NCBI GenBank assembly: GCA_963794265.1
Contig: CAWCDJ010000001.1
Location: 1,178,001-1,242,000 of the forward strand
Direction: 5' to 3'
Length of the DNA: 64,000 bases
Source: CAWCDJ01 sp963794265
GTDB taxonomy: Bacteria; Acidobacteriota; Terriglobia; Bryobacterales; Bryobacteraceae
Positions 50,170 through 60,698 of the stretch are shown here, one piece after another. Both the position numbers and the translations under genes were made by a program. Positions within the stretch are counted from its first letter, which is position 1; the number at the start of each line of letters is the position of its first letter. The notes beneath the pieces are model-generated. The model did no database searches, was not told the DNA's origin, and worked only from the letters and a program-made list of their open reading frames with translations.

Positions 50170-51336
50170 ATGAAAGACGCTGTCATTGTCAGTGCCGTAA
50201 GAACGGCAGTCGGCAAAGCCCCCAAGGGTTCTCTCAGGGCCACACGGCCCGATGACCTGGGGGCGGCCGCCATCGAAGGGGCGCTTCGCCGCGTCCCCGA
50301 ACTAAACCCGCGCGAAATCGAAGACGTGATCATGGGATGCGCCATGCCGGAAGGCGAGCAGGGTATGAACGTGGCGCGGATCTGTTCGCTGCGGGCGGGA
50401 CTCCCGGTGGAATCCGCCGCCATGACCATCAACCGCTACTGCGCCTCGGGGCTGCAATCGATCGCGCTGGCCACGGAACGGATCCGGGGCGGGGGCGCCG
50501 ACGCCATCGTGGCGGGCGGCACGGAATCGATGTCGTTCGTACCGATGGGCGGCAACAAGATCTCCATCAACCCGGCGCTGTTCGAGAGTTACCCGGACGC
50601 CTACCTTTCCATGGGACTGACCGCGGAACGGCTGGCGAGCCATTACGGCATTACGCGGGAAGACTCGGACCGGTTTGCGCTGGCAAGCCATCAGAAGGCG
50701 CTGGCGGCCCAGGCGGCCGGACGTTTCGACGAGGAAATCGTGCCGGTCTCGGTGAACTTCGCCGCGCCCGGTGCGCACTCGAAGACCGAGTTCAAAGTCG
50801 ATGAAGGTCCGCGGGCGGACACTTCGCTCGAAGCCCTGGCCAAGCTCAAGCCCGCGTTCCACGCCAAAGGCGCGGTGACCGCGGGGAACTCGTCGCAGAC
50901 TTCGGACGGCGCGGCGGCTGCGGTGGTGATGTCGCTCGAGCGGGCCCGGGCGCTCGGCCTCAAGCCGCTGGCGCGCCTGGTCGCTTACAGCTATGCCGGA
51001 TGCCTGCCCGAGGAAATGGGTGTGGGGCCGGTGTATGCGGTTCCGAAGGCGCTCAAACTGGCGGGCCTCACGCTCGACCAGATCGAGCTGATCGAGTTGA
51101 ACGAGGCTTTCGCGGCGCAATCCCTGAGCGTCATCAAACTGCTCGGTCTCGACCCGGCGAAGATCAACGTCAACGGAGGCGCCATCGCGCTCGGGCATCC
51201 CCTGGGCTGCACCGGAGCCAAGCTGACCGCCACCATCCTGGCGGAAATGAAGCGCCGTCACGCGAAGTACGGCATGGTCACGATGTGTGTCGGCGGCGGC
51301 ATGGGCGCCGCGGGCATTTTCGAGAATCTGAATTAG
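50170..51336 (+). CDS. fadA: Acetyl-CoA C-acyltransferase (3-ketoacyl-CoA thiolase)
   Basis: 388 residues from ATG 50170, preceded by AAGGA at 9 bp; an upstream extension in the same frame lies inside fadN and is not used. Active-site Cys in INRYCASGLQS, His in GGAIALGHPLGCTGA, and second Cys in MVTMCVGGGMGAAG. It cleaves 3-ketoacyl-CoA to acetyl-CoA. Forms the beta-oxidation pair with fadN, 14 bp apart. Confidence 0.97.
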   Translation: MKDAVIVSAVRTAVGKAPKGSLRATRPDDLGAAAIEGALRRVPELNPREIEDVIMGCAMPEGEQGMNVARICSLRAGLPVESAAMTINRYCASGLQSIALATERIRGGGADAIVAGGTESMSFVPMGGNKISINPALFESYPDAYLSMGLTAERLASHYGITREDSDRFALASHQKALAAQAAGRFDEEIVPVSVNFAAPGAHSKTEFKVDEGPRADTSLEALAKLKPAFHAKGAVTAGNSSQTSDGAAAAVVMSLERARALGLKPLARLVAYSYAGCLPEEMGVGPVYAVPKALKLAGLTLDQIELIELNEAFAAQSLSVIKLLGLDPAKINVNGGAIALGHPLGCTGAKLTATILAEMKRRHAKYGMVTMCVGGGMGAAGIFENLN

Positions 51337-51346
51337 AGGCACCCAC

Positions 51347-53140
<1,794 letters not shown>

Positions 53141-53142
53141 CA

Positions 53143-53212
53143 GCCCGCTCCCTGACGGTCGCGGCTCTGTGAGCACATTGCCCAACAGAGCCAAGACCGT
53201 CAGGGAGCGGGC
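53143..53212. repeat. Long palindromic element, family 2
   Basis: Two 18-bp arms, GCCCGCTCCCTGACGGTC (53143-53160) and its exact complement (53195-53212), surround a second pair GGCTCTGT (53163-53170) and ACAGAGCC (53185-53192). A 14-base loop and a 2/2 internal loop remain: 26 paired bases in all. It lies directly after fadE. No T-run follows. No second copy was noticed in the window. It is likely a mobile palindromic repeat or a structured 3' end for the operon. Confidence 0.85.
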
Positions 53213-53242
53213 AAACTCACTGAATTTACCGAAGCCGCGTTC

Positions 53243-53722
53243 TCATCGTTTTCCCAGCGCCTCCACCTTGCGAATGACTTTTTCGCGCATGGTCCACGCG
53301 TCGAGAGCCATCTGGGCACCTTCGCAGGCCATAGAGGTGCTCATGCGCCGGTCCGCTTCGTCGAACTGGGCCTCGGCATCCATTCTGGCCTTGTAGGCCT
53401 CGTCGTCGGCTTTCTTCAGCGCCTGGGCGGCCAGCCTGGTTTCGGGATCGACATCGGCGGCGGCCTCTTTCGCCTTCTCGTATGACCGCCTGGCCCTGCC
53501 GTCGGATTCCGCGGCAACCAAAGCCTCGGCTTCCTTCCAGGCTTTCCAGACGTCTTCGCTCCAGGAACCTCTCACGTCGTTTTCATAACTTTCGAGCGCG
53601 AGCCATGCGGCATCCGCCGTGCGGCGCGCGCGCCGTTTCTCCGAGAGCCAGCGAAACATCCCCCAATCTTTGGCCTCGCTGAACAGCGACTTGGCCTCCT
53701 CGACAGGTAGCAATTTTCGCAT
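53243..53722 (-). CDS. Helical hypothetical protein
   Basis: 159 residues, charged and rich in Ala, Glu, Lys and Arg. The pattern suggests continuous helix/coiled coil (TRLAAQALKKADDEAYKARM, AQFDEADRRMSTSM). No signal or membrane segment and no recognised domain. It stands alone, between the family-2 repeat and a small gene on the other strand. Called real because the frame is open and codon use fits neighbours; function unknown. Confidence 0.6.
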   Translation of the reverse strand: MRKLLPVEEAKSLFSEAKDWGMFRWLSEKRRARRTADAAWLALESYENDVRGSWSEDVWKAWKEAEALVAAESDGRARRSYEKAKEAAADVDPETRLAAQALKKADDEAYKARMDAEAQFDEADRRMSTSMACEGAQMALDAWTMREKVIRKVEALGKR

Positions 53723-53901
53723 CTGGCCCAGGATAGATGCGGATTCGCACGGTGTAAAGCCCGGATGTCGAAGTGTCCGATTCGGACCGTCCGACGAGAT
53801 CCGAATCCACTCGATTCTCAGGTGAAGTACTGATGCGTCTAGGACGACCGGAGGGGTACAATTCTATACCAACGTACTACTCGTTAGGGGGGCGGCCCAA
53901 G

Positions 53902-54069
53902 ATGGCTGACATGGCGCGCATGCACGTAATCAGTCCACGTGAGCTGGAACTGAGACGCTGGGTCGAGCTTGTGGAAGCACACGAGGCGGTCCTGCGCTGC
54001 TCGGAGAACAATCGCGAAGCCGCCTGGTCCCGTTTTCTCGAAGCGTTGCTGGTATTTCTAGGCGGGTAA
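53902..54069 (+). CDS. Small hypothetical protein (55 aa)
   Basis: From ATG 53902, preceded by a GGGGGG stretch about 8-13 bp upstream. The product begins MADMARMHVISPRELELRRW and ends SRFLEALLVFLGG: a probable helix with a hydrophobic tail. Upstream in-frame ATGs are possible (53833, 53773). It is 39 bp before the START-like gene on the same strand. No function recognised. Confidence 0.5.
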   Translation: MADMARMHVISPRELELRRWVELVEAHEAVLRCSENNREAAWSRFLEALLVFLGG

Positions 54070-54108
54070 GTGCACTTAGGTTCATAATAGGCTTCGGATA
54101 CCAAAGTT

Positions 54109-54900
54109 ATGAACCGAGCCGACACCCTCGTGGCTGTGGTCGCTTGTTACTTTGCAATCCCAGCCTGGCTTCCCGCTCAACAAGTGAAGCCGCAGACCGC
54201 CCAGGAATATGAGTGTTACGTTCAGTCCGCCGAAGCCCGGATGGCGAGTCGCAAACCGCTGGTCGCGGCGAGCTCAAAAATCGTTACGGTCCCGGGAAAT
54301 GGTGCTAACCCTCACAAGATCTCCGGAGGCATGATCTATGACTGGATCGGTACTGTCCTGATACCCGGAGCTTCCGTGGACCGTACTATACGAATGCTCC
54401 AGGATTACGATCACCGCAGCCGTTACTTTCCCGAAATGATCTCCGCCTCAAAGCTTCTGTGCCGCAGCGGCGAGGAGCGTTTCGGCTTCTCCATGAGGTT
54501 AAAGGAGCCCGCCGTGATCGATACGGTCAACGATGTGGTCTGGGAGCGCGTGGATGCCCGCCACTGGCGATGCCGCTCCTACTCGACCAAAGTTACCGAG
54601 GTAGGCAAGCAGCACAATTACCTTCTTCGCCTGAACTCTTACTGGCGTTTTGCCGAAACGGACCAGGGCGTTTCGGTGGAAGCCCAGACGATCACACTCA
54701 GCGGAGAATTTAATGCGTTCATGCGCTCGCTCGGCTCCATGATGGGGATCAACCCGGAAAAGTCGCTCCGAACCACCCTCGCCTCCATGCGGGACTCGGT
54801 GGGGAAAGCCGGCCTGGAGTTCGCCCTGCCGCCTTCCGGACTGCCCGACTGCGGTGAAGCGGTGCGCATGACGGCCTGCCCCGCCGGCACCCAGGATTAG
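54109..54900 (+). CDS. Secreted START/SRPBCC-like protein
   Basis: 263 residues with a signal peptide (TLVAVVACYFAIPAWLPAQ). The body resembles a helix-grip lipid-binding fold: GGMIYDWIGTVLIPGASVDRTIRMLQDYDHRSRYFPEMISASKLL (seen as two blocks) has the loop-helix pattern of START-like proteins, and NYLLRLNSYWRFAETDQGV the beta return. Function unknown; binding of a hydrophobic compound is possible. Twelve bp after it is a GMC oxidoreductase, so co-transcription is likely. Confidence 0.72.
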   Translation: MNRADTLVAVVACYFAIPAWLPAQQVKPQTAQEYECYVQSAEARMASRKPLVAASSKIVTVPGNGANPHKISGGMIYDWIGTVLIPGASVDRTIRMLQDYDHRSRYFPEMISASKLLCRSGEERFGFSMRLKEPAVIDTVNDVVWERVDARHWRCRSYSTKVTEVGKQHNYLLRLNSYWRFAETDQGVSVEAQTITLSGEFNAFMRSLGSMMGINPEKSLRTTLASMRDSVGKAGLEFALPPSGLPDCGEAVRMTACPAGTQD

Positions 54901-54912
54901 CGCGGAGGGCCT

Positions 54913-56544
54913 GTGCCCCACTCAGAACCGGATTACGACTTCGTAGTTATCGGCTCCGGCTTCGGCGGCAGCGTTGCGGCTCATCGCCTGACGGAAAAGG
55001 GCTATCGGGTAGCGGTGATGGAGATGGGCCGCCGGTGGCGTGCGGAGGATTTCCCGCGCAACAACTGGCGCTTATGGCGTTGGATCTGGCGCCCCAAAAT
55101 CGCGCTCCGCGGCTTCTTCAATATCCGGCCGTTCCGCCACGTTCTGATTCTGCACGGCTGCGCGGTAGGCGGCGGCTCGATCACTTATGCCAACACCTCG
55201 CTCCAGCCCGGAGATTCCATCTGGGACCAGGGCACCTGGGCGGCCCTCGCCGACTGGAAACGAGAGATGCCGGCGCACTATGCCACGGCCCGGCGAATGT
55301 TGGGCGTGACCGAGAACCGGATTCTAGGTCCCGCCGACCGCATTCTGCGCCAGGCTGCCGATGCCATCGGCCGGGGTGACACCTATTACCGCACGCAGGT
55401 CGCGGTCTTTCAGGCAGCCGAAGGCGAGCCGCCTGGTCTGACTTACCCCGACCCCTATTTCGGAGGCGAGGGTCCCGCGCGCTCTACCTGCGTCGCCTGC
55501 GGCGGCTGTATGATCGGATGCCGCTACAATGCCAAGAACAGTCTCGACAAGAACTACCTCTACCTGGCCGAGAAACACGGGGCGCAAGTTTATCCGGAGA
55601 CAAAGGTGGTGGATGTGGTTCCGCGAAACGGTAGAGCCGACGGCTCCGAGGGCTATGAAGTCACCACCGTCAAATCCACCGCCTGGCTCCGGAAGGAGCG
55701 CCGCCGTTTCACCTGCGGGGCTGTGGTTTTCTCGGCGTCGGCACTCGGAACCATGGACCTGCTATTCCGTTTGAAACAGGCGGACTCGTTGCCGGCCATC
55801 AGCGAGCAGTTGGGAAACCTGGTGCGTACCAATGCAGAATCGCTGATCGGGGTGCGGGTACCCCACAGCCGGGAAGACTTGTCGCAGGGAATCGCCATCG
55901 GCTCCGGAGTCTATATCGACGAACACACCCACATCGAAGCCACCCGCTACCCGTCGGGGTCGGATGCGATGGGGCTGCTGGCAACGATCCTGACCGGCGG
56001 ACGTCCGGGGCGGACACGCGTCTTCCGCTGGTTCGGCGCCCTGGCCGCGGCGCTGGCGCGCCACCCGTTACACACGATACGCTGCCTGCACCCGTTCGGG
56101 TGGGCGCGGGAGTCGGTGATCCTGCTCTGCATGCAGAGCCTGGACGGCCACATCCGGATGCGCCTCGGCCGCCCGTGGTTCTGGCCTTTCCAGAAAACCT
56201 TGATGAGCCATGGCCGCCATATCCCCACCTTCATCCCGCAGGCCAACGAGTTCGCCCGCACGGTCGCTAAACTCTCCGGCGGCACGCCTATGAGCATGGT
56301 CACGGAAGTCCTCTTCAACGTGCCCGGCACGGCCCATGTCCTGGGGGGCTGTCCGATGGGCGCCACCCCGGCGGACGGAGTGGTGGACAGCCGGAACCAA
56401 GTGTTCGGCTATCGCAACATGTACATCTGCGACGGCTCGGTGATCTCGGCCAACCTGGGGGTCAATCCGAGCCTGACCATCTGCGCGCTGAGCGAGCGCG
56501 CGATGAGCTACATCCCGCCCAAAAGCGGGAGTTCGACTGGCTAA
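54913..56544 (+). CDS. GMC-family FAD oxidoreductase (cholesterol-oxidase-like)
   Basis: 543 residues from GTG 54913. FAD site DYDFVVIGSGFGGSVAAHRL; VGGGSITYANTSLQPGDSIW is the second GMC contact. A Cys cluster STCVACGGCMIGCRYNAK is typical of the cholesterol-oxidase-like long-chain alcohol branch. The end has HVLGGCPMGATPADGVVDSRN and ICDGSVISANLGVNPSLTI. It likely oxidises a sterol-like or long-chain alcohol; substrate unknown. It follows the START-like secreted protein by 12 bp, which could deliver a lipid substrate, but this link is guesswork. Confidence 0.88.
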   Translation: MPHSEPDYDFVVIGSGFGGSVAAHRLTEKGYRVAVMEMGRRWRAEDFPRNNWRLWRWIWRPKIALRGFFNIRPFRHVLILHGCAVGGGSITYANTSLQPGDSIWDQGTWAALADWKREMPAHYATARRMLGVTENRILGPADRILRQAADAIGRGDTYYRTQVAVFQAAEGEPPGLTYPDPYFGGEGPARSTCVACGGCMIGCRYNAKNSLDKNYLYLAEKHGAQVYPETKVVDVVPRNGRADGSEGYEVTTVKSTAWLRKERRRFTCGAVVFSASALGTMDLLFRLKQADSLPAISEQLGNLVRTNAESLIGVRVPHSREDLSQGIAIGSGVYIDEHTHIEATRYPSGSDAMGLLATILTGGRPGRTRVFRWFGALAAALARHPLHTIRCLHPFGWARESVILLCMQSLDGHIRMRLGRPWFWPFQKTLMSHGRHIPTFIPQANEFARTVAKLSGGTPMSMVTEVLFNVPGTAHVLGGCPMGATPADGVVDSRNQVFGYRNMYICDGSVISANLGVNPSLTICALSERAMSYIPPKSGSSTG

Positions 56545-57251
56545 TGATGCTCCGCGATATTGCGGCCGAAATTGAAAGCCGGCCCCACCGAGAAGCGCAC
56601 TGTCCAACGGCCGTTGGCCAGCAGATCGTTGAACAGGTGATCCCATACGAGATCGCTTTGGGTCCGGATAGCAAAGTGCTTGGTGAGAAGCACGTCGACG
56701 CCGTATCCGACGCCGTAGAATCCGGTCCAATCCGTCTTCTTGCCCGCGGGCACCAGACTCGCGACAATCCCCGCCGCGATCGGATCGGCCGGGTGCGGCG
56801 TCGCGGTTTCGCGGATTGCCCCGAATGAAGGCCGCAGGAAGAGTGTCAAATGCTTAAAATGGCGGTAGGCAAGTTGAGGGCCGAGGGCGAACGATTGCGT
56901 GAAGGAACCAGCCGGCACGGACAGCGTGTATCCCGAGGGAATTAATCCGGCGGCCGCCAGCGCCGCGAGCTGGGCTCCGAGCTGCTGCTGCAATCCGGAT
57001 GGCAGGAGGTTGGGTGTGATGGTCAGATTGCCTGAGGTCACGCTATAATCGAACCCGATCGAATACCACGTTTTCGGCCGGATTCCCACCTGGGTATGAA
57101 AGCCGTTTTCGAACAGACCGACTGCCGGGCTGTCCAGGAAAGTATATCCGGTGAACAGATCGTAGCGGCTGACGTAGGTCTGCTGCGCGAACGCGGAGGG
57201 CACCAGCAGTAGAACCGTCCAGCCGTATTGGATCGCCTTTCGTAATTGCAT
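56541..57251 (-). CDS. Outer-membrane beta-barrel protein
   Basis: 236 residues from ATG 57251, with GAGG 5 bp before it. Signal peptide MQLRKAIQYGWTVLLLVPSAFA. Alternating strands such as YVSRYDLFTGYTFLD, FHTQVGIRPKTWYSIGFDYS and the terminal WTVRFSVGPAFNFG indicate an OmpA/OmpW-like barrel of about eight strands. No transport role can be assigned. The stop overlaps the opposing GMC gene by four bases. The 258-bp space on its upstream side shows no gene or clear structure. Confidence 0.72.
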   Translation of the reverse strand: MQLRKAIQYGWTVLLLVPSAFAQQTYVSRYDLFTGYTFLDSPAVGLFENGFHTQVGIRPKTWYSIGFDYSVTSGNLTITPNLLPSGLQQQLGAQLAALAAAGLIPSGYTLSVPAGSFTQSFALGPQLAYRHFKHLTLFLRPSFGAIRETATPHPADPIAAGIVASLVPAGKKTDWTGFYGVGYGVDVLLTKHFAIRTQSDLVWDHLFNDLLANGRWTVRFSVGPAFNFGRNIAEHH

Positions 57252-57509
57252 TCGAACCTCCTCTGCCATAACCTAGGCGACCCTCCACGACGGATGAAAT
57301 TCAACCGGAGCGCACTAGCGGACTACGTCGTGGTCGCGGCGGACGGTCGCGTAGACTCGATTATTGTGCTTTCCAGACCGTAGTTCAAGACCTTGAATTA
57401 CCAATTGTCATAACTCAGCCACAACTCACCGGTTCGTAACCCGGTCAAGACCTAAGCAACTTTCTCGCCACTGCGGATTTCAGAACATTCAGGGATTCGC
57501 GCCGGGCGA

Positions 57510-59042
57510 TCAGCCGGTTTGCGGAAATCGTGTCCGGGGCCGCCGGGCGGGAGAGACTTCGCCCGGGCGCGGCAGTGAAGCGCCGGCCGCCCAGCCGAGC
57601 ACACGGTGGTAGAGGGACCGCGCGGGATAGAGCAGAGCGTTCCATTCCATCGAAAGCACGTCTTTCAGAGCGAGCGGACTGTAAAAGAGGCCGAAGCTGG
57701 CGGCCCAGCGCGTCAGGAAGTAGCGCGCCATCACCTGGTCCATGCGCACCTCCGCTCCGGCCACATCCTGTAGAACGCCATCGAGTGTAAACAGGCTCTT
57801 TCGGAACAGGAACAGTGCGGCATCGAAATGTACGCCGTGCAGCGCGATCTCGTCCAGCAGTCTCATGGCATCCAGGACGCCCGGCGAGTGGTCCGCCGGC
57901 AATTCGTGGAAGAAGTCTTCCACGAAGCGGTCGATCAGGTCCTCCGATTCGCGCCGCCGCCTCTCTTCACCCTGGCGGAGACCGCGGATCGCCGCGCGCA
58001 CGCCGTCCTGGCTCCGCAGCGACATCATTACTGCCAGCAGCATCAGATGCCGCCGGGAGTTACGGCTCAGCCGCTCCGCCAAAGCCCAATCGAGAATCAC
58101 CAACTCGCGGTTGGCTTCGTCGTAAAGCAGGTTTCCCGCGTGGGGGTCTGCGTGAAAGACAGACGCGTCCTGCCCGGAAAACAGCGGTTCCGCGATCAGG
58201 GCCTCGACCAATTGCACGGAGATCCGAGCCCGGCGGATGGGCGAGCGGGGCATGGCCTGGGTAACTTTGACCCCGGTCTCCTCGCTCATGGCGGTGATCT
58301 CGCTCTCGCACAGTTCCCGGATGACGCGCGGGACTCGAATTCCGATCGTCGATCGGTAGGCACGCCCCGCCTCCGCCAGGGTCGCCTGCTCCCGTCCGAA
58401 ATCGAGCTCGTGCTCGAGCAGCAACCGAACCTCGGTGAGCGTTTCCTTGACCTCACGGACCGCAAAGTCGTAACCGCGCTCAGGCGACGTCAGGTACTCG
58501 CCAAGCTCCTGGAGGATCCGCATGTCGTCGGCGAAACAGGCGGGAACATAGGGCTTCAGCACCTTGAATACGCCGCGCTCCCGCTCCCGATCGGACTTCT
58601 TCCAGCTGAACCGGATCACCGAGCTGACGCTAGCTTCCGAGAGTATGCGATCGTCCAGCCGGACAGCATAGCGGGCAAGACGGTCGCCCAGGCGGTCCCG
58701 GATGATCGCGTGAATCTCGTCGACAGTCGTATCCGACATGCCGTTTTCCAGCTCCGCGAGGGCGTTGCGCAGGGCTGGGGGAATCCGCCGGTTGCGCGCG
58801 AGCACCTGGCCGATCTTCTGCACGCCGGGCATCTTCGAGATGGCCAGGATCAGGCGCTTTTCGGGCGGGGTTTCGAGCGGAAGCGCCAGTTGCGCCGCCA
58901 GCTTCGCCGAAATGCGCTCCGCGGAGAGCCGCGAGAAGATGAAGCGCAGGGAATCTTCGACCAGCGGCCGCCAGCGCATCGCGCTCCTGGGGACCAGCGT
59001 GTCGACTGGAACGAACGTCGAGATATCGAATAGCTCTGCCAT
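57510..59042 (-). CDS. ABC1/AarF/UbiB-type atypical kinase
   Basis: 510 residues from ATG 59042. Seen in order: KIGQVLARNRRIPP and ALAELENGM, equivalent to the KxGQ and downstream motif of ABC1 kinases; an altered Ala-rich loop SEASVSSVIRF where UbiB has AASIGQVH; VFKVLKPYV for the ATP-contact Lys; FHADPHAGNLLYD as the catalytic loop; and VILDWALAERL where Asp-Phe-Gly is Asp-Trp-Ala. No C-terminal membrane pair is clear. Possibly ubiquinone/lipid-related ATPase. It ends upstream of nothing else on its strand and follows phaR by 32 bp, so an operon with phaR is likely. Confidence 0.82.
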   Translation of the reverse strand: MAELFDISTFVPVDTLVPRSAMRWRPLVEDSLRFIFSRLSAERISAKLAAQLALPLETPPEKRLILAISKMPGVQKIGQVLARNRRIPPALRNALAELENGMSDTTVDEIHAIIRDRLGDRLARYAVRLDDRILSEASVSSVIRFSWKKSDRERERGVFKVLKPYVPACFADDMRILQELGEYLTSPERGYDFAVREVKETLTEVRLLLEHELDFGREQATLAEAGRAYRSTIGIRVPRVIRELCESEITAMSEETGVKVTQAMPRSPIRRARISVQLVEALIAEPLFSGQDASVFHADPHAGNLLYDEANRELVILDWALAERLSRNSRRHLMLLAVMMSLRSQDGVRAAIRGLRQGEERRRRESEDLIDRFVEDFFHELPADHSPGVLDAMRLLDEIALHGVHFDAALFLFRKSLFTLDGVLQDVAGAEVRMDQVMARYFLTRWAASFGLFYSPLALKDVLSMEWNALLYPARSLYHRVLGWAAGASLPRPGEVSPARRPRTRFPQTG

Positions 59043-59074
59043 AGGCGCCCTCCGCGCACGGACAGACCCGAGGC

Positions 59075-59572
59075 CTACCCGGCTTTCTTTCTTCGACGCT
59101 GGGGCCGCGGTACCTGCTCTTCGAGTTCCGCGACTCTTCTCCGCAGCTCTTCCAGTTCGCCTTCGGCTGGTTGAGGAGACAGAAAGTCTTTTACCATCTG
59201 AAAGGGCGACGTCAGACGGCTCTGCACAGTCTCCTGTACTTTTTGATACGCATCGAAGGCCGATTTCAGATACCACATGATGAACTCCTGCCCGGCCCGG
59301 TCAGTAGCCATGATCAACTGGCGGAGGAACTCCAGGGGAAGGCCCGTGGGCTGGCCTTTTGCGTCTTCCACGATGATCTGGGTAAGGACGACGCGCGTGA
59401 GGTCTTCCCCTGTCCTGGCATCCACCACCTGCACCTCCTTACCCTGACGGATGAGGGCGGCTACGTCCTCGAGGTTTACGTATCGGCCGGCGGAGGTGTC
59501 GTATAACCTTCGATTGGGATATTTCCGGATGACCACGCCTGTCTGCTGCACTGCGATATCGCCCTCTCTCAT
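59075..59572 (-). CDS. phaR: PHA-accumulation regulator PhaR
   Basis: 165 residues from ATG 59572. N-terminal PHB/PHA-accumulation DNA-binding domain: VVIRKYPNRRLYDTSAGRYVNLEDVAALI and QVVDARTGEDLTRVVLTQII, in succession. The remainder is helical, with FLRQLIMATDRAGQEFIMWYLKSAFDAYQ able to bind polyester, and a basic tail RPQRRRKKAG. PhaR represses phasin genes until PHA granules titrate it. Divergent from a phasin-like gene across 70 bp with a matching palindrome. A longer frame upstream is not used because it runs through that gene. Confidence 0.92.
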   Translation of the reverse strand: MREGDIAVQQTGVVIRKYPNRRLYDTSAGRYVNLEDVAALIRQGKEVQVVDARTGEDLTRVVLTQIIVEDAKGQPTGLPLEFLRQLIMATDRAGQEFIMWYLKSAFDAYQKVQETVQSRLTSPFQMVKDFLSPQPAEGELEELRRRVAELEEQVPRPQRRRKKAG

Positions 59573-59606
59573 ATTGACACAGAACTCTTTCGGATCTACT
59601 ATGCAA

Positions 59607-59632
59607 TTGGATGCTGCATTGCAGCAATCCAA
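59607..59632. promoter_or_regulatory. Probable PhaR operator
   Basis: TGCTGCATTGCAGCA at 59612-59626 is a perfect palindrome containing CTGC-N3-GCAG. Outer TTGGAT (59607-59612) and ATCCAA (59627-59632) extend the symmetry with one extra base. The PhaR of Paracoccus is known to bind CTGC-N3/4-GCAG. It lies in the divergent spacer, overlapping the region just before the phasin-like Shine-Dalgarno, so PhaR would block phasin expression and possibly its own. Confidence 0.75.
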
Positions 59633-59642
59633 GGAGTCGAAT

Positions 59643-60575
59643 ATGCCACCCAAAGCGAAACCCGCACCGGCTACCCGGGTCCGGGAATCCTCTCCCATAT
59701 CTCTGCTCTCCGAATGGATCCGGCAGGGAACGGAAAGCTTTTTCGCCACGCAGCGGATCCTGCTGGATCTGGTGATGCGGCAAAACGCCAACACTTTCGA
59801 CGCCGTGCGCGATCGCCTCGCCAATGCCCGTACGGCCCCGTTTGCGGCCGTTACCGAGATCGCCGGCGAGGGCGTTTCCAATTTCATCGCGGCGCAGCGC
59901 GTGCTGCTCCAACTGGCGCAGCGCCAGAACGAAATCATCGTCGGGGGGATTCAGGAGCGGGCCTCCGGCACCGCGGTTCTGGATGCCACAACCGATCTTT
60001 TCCGCCGCGGAGTCGATACGTTTATCGACATGCAGCAGCATTTCCTCACCATCGCGGCCAAGCAGACCGACGCGTGGATCGACGCAGTCAAGGACGGACG
60101 GCCGCTCGACGGCGCACCGATCGCGGAACTGGCCCGCGACGCCATGGATAACTTCGTGAAAAGCCAGAAGAAGTTCCTGGACGTAGTCGCGGAGGAAACC
60201 GCCCGCGCCACCGGAGCCAAGAACGGCAAAGGCCCGGGAGCCGCGAAGAAGGCCGAGATTTCGGCCCTGGCCCGCGAGGCCGTGGAAGCCTTCATCGACG
60301 CACAGAAGAAGCTGCTCGATATTGCATCGCAGCAGATGGCGGTCAATGCCAAGGTGGCAAGGGAGACACTCCAGATGATGAATCCTTTCCCGCCGCTGAC
60401 ATTGAGCGATTTGACACGCCAAACCGTGGGAAGCTTCGTAGCGGCACAGAAGGCCCTCCTCGAAGTAATGTCCAAGCCGGCCGCCAAGCTGCCCGATCAT
60501 ACACCTCCACCGCCGAAACGTAAGGCGGCCAACCGGAAGCGGGCGCCCCAAGCCGCCGCGGCAGCAACCGCCTGA
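59643..60575 (+). CDS. Phasin-like PHA-granule protein with six amphipathic repeats
   Basis: 310 residues from ATG 59643, behind an excellent AAGGAG at 7 bp. Six similar motifs occur: FFATQRILLDLVMRQN, FIAAQRVLLQLAQRQN, FIDMQQHFLTIAAKQT, FVKSQKKFLDVVAEET, FIDAQKKLLDIASQQM and FVAAQKALLEVMSK. Each is an amphipathic helix of form F-x-x-x-Q-x-x-x-L-x-x. Such helices suit coating of PHA granules. The C-terminus is basic and Ala/Pro-rich (PPPPKRKAANRKRAPQAA). Divergent from phaR with its operator. Longer than ordinary phasins (about 110-190). Confidence 0.82.
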   Translation: MPPKAKPAPATRVRESSPISLLSEWIRQGTESFFATQRILLDLVMRQNANTFDAVRDRLANARTAPFAAVTEIAGEGVSNFIAAQRVLLQLAQRQNEIIVGGIQERASGTAVLDATTDLFRRGVDTFIDMQQHFLTIAAKQTDAWIDAVKDGRPLDGAPIAELARDAMDNFVKSQKKFLDVVAEETARATGAKNGKGPGAAKKAEISALAREAVEAFIDAQKKLLDIASQQMAVNAKVARETLQMMNPFPPLTLSDLTRQTVGSFVAAQKALLEVMSKPAAKLPDHTPPPPKRKAANRKRAPQAAAAATA

Positions 60576-60698
60576 CCCTTCCAGGCATCGGAATTATTAG
60601 GAAGAATCGCATAGACAGAGCGGCTCCCTTCGTTCACAATGTTTAGACCGATGCGGATGACGCGCGGAGAAGAATCCTAACGAGAAGGGGCAAACGGG

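Noticed and set aside
53143..53212. Intrinsic terminator of the fad operon
   Set aside because: The stem is far longer than usual and no T-run follows on either strand. It is listed as a repeat instead.
57252..57509. A possible small RNA or tRNA in the 258-bp gap
   Set aside because: No cloverleaf, strong hairpin or promoter pair could be recognised by eye.
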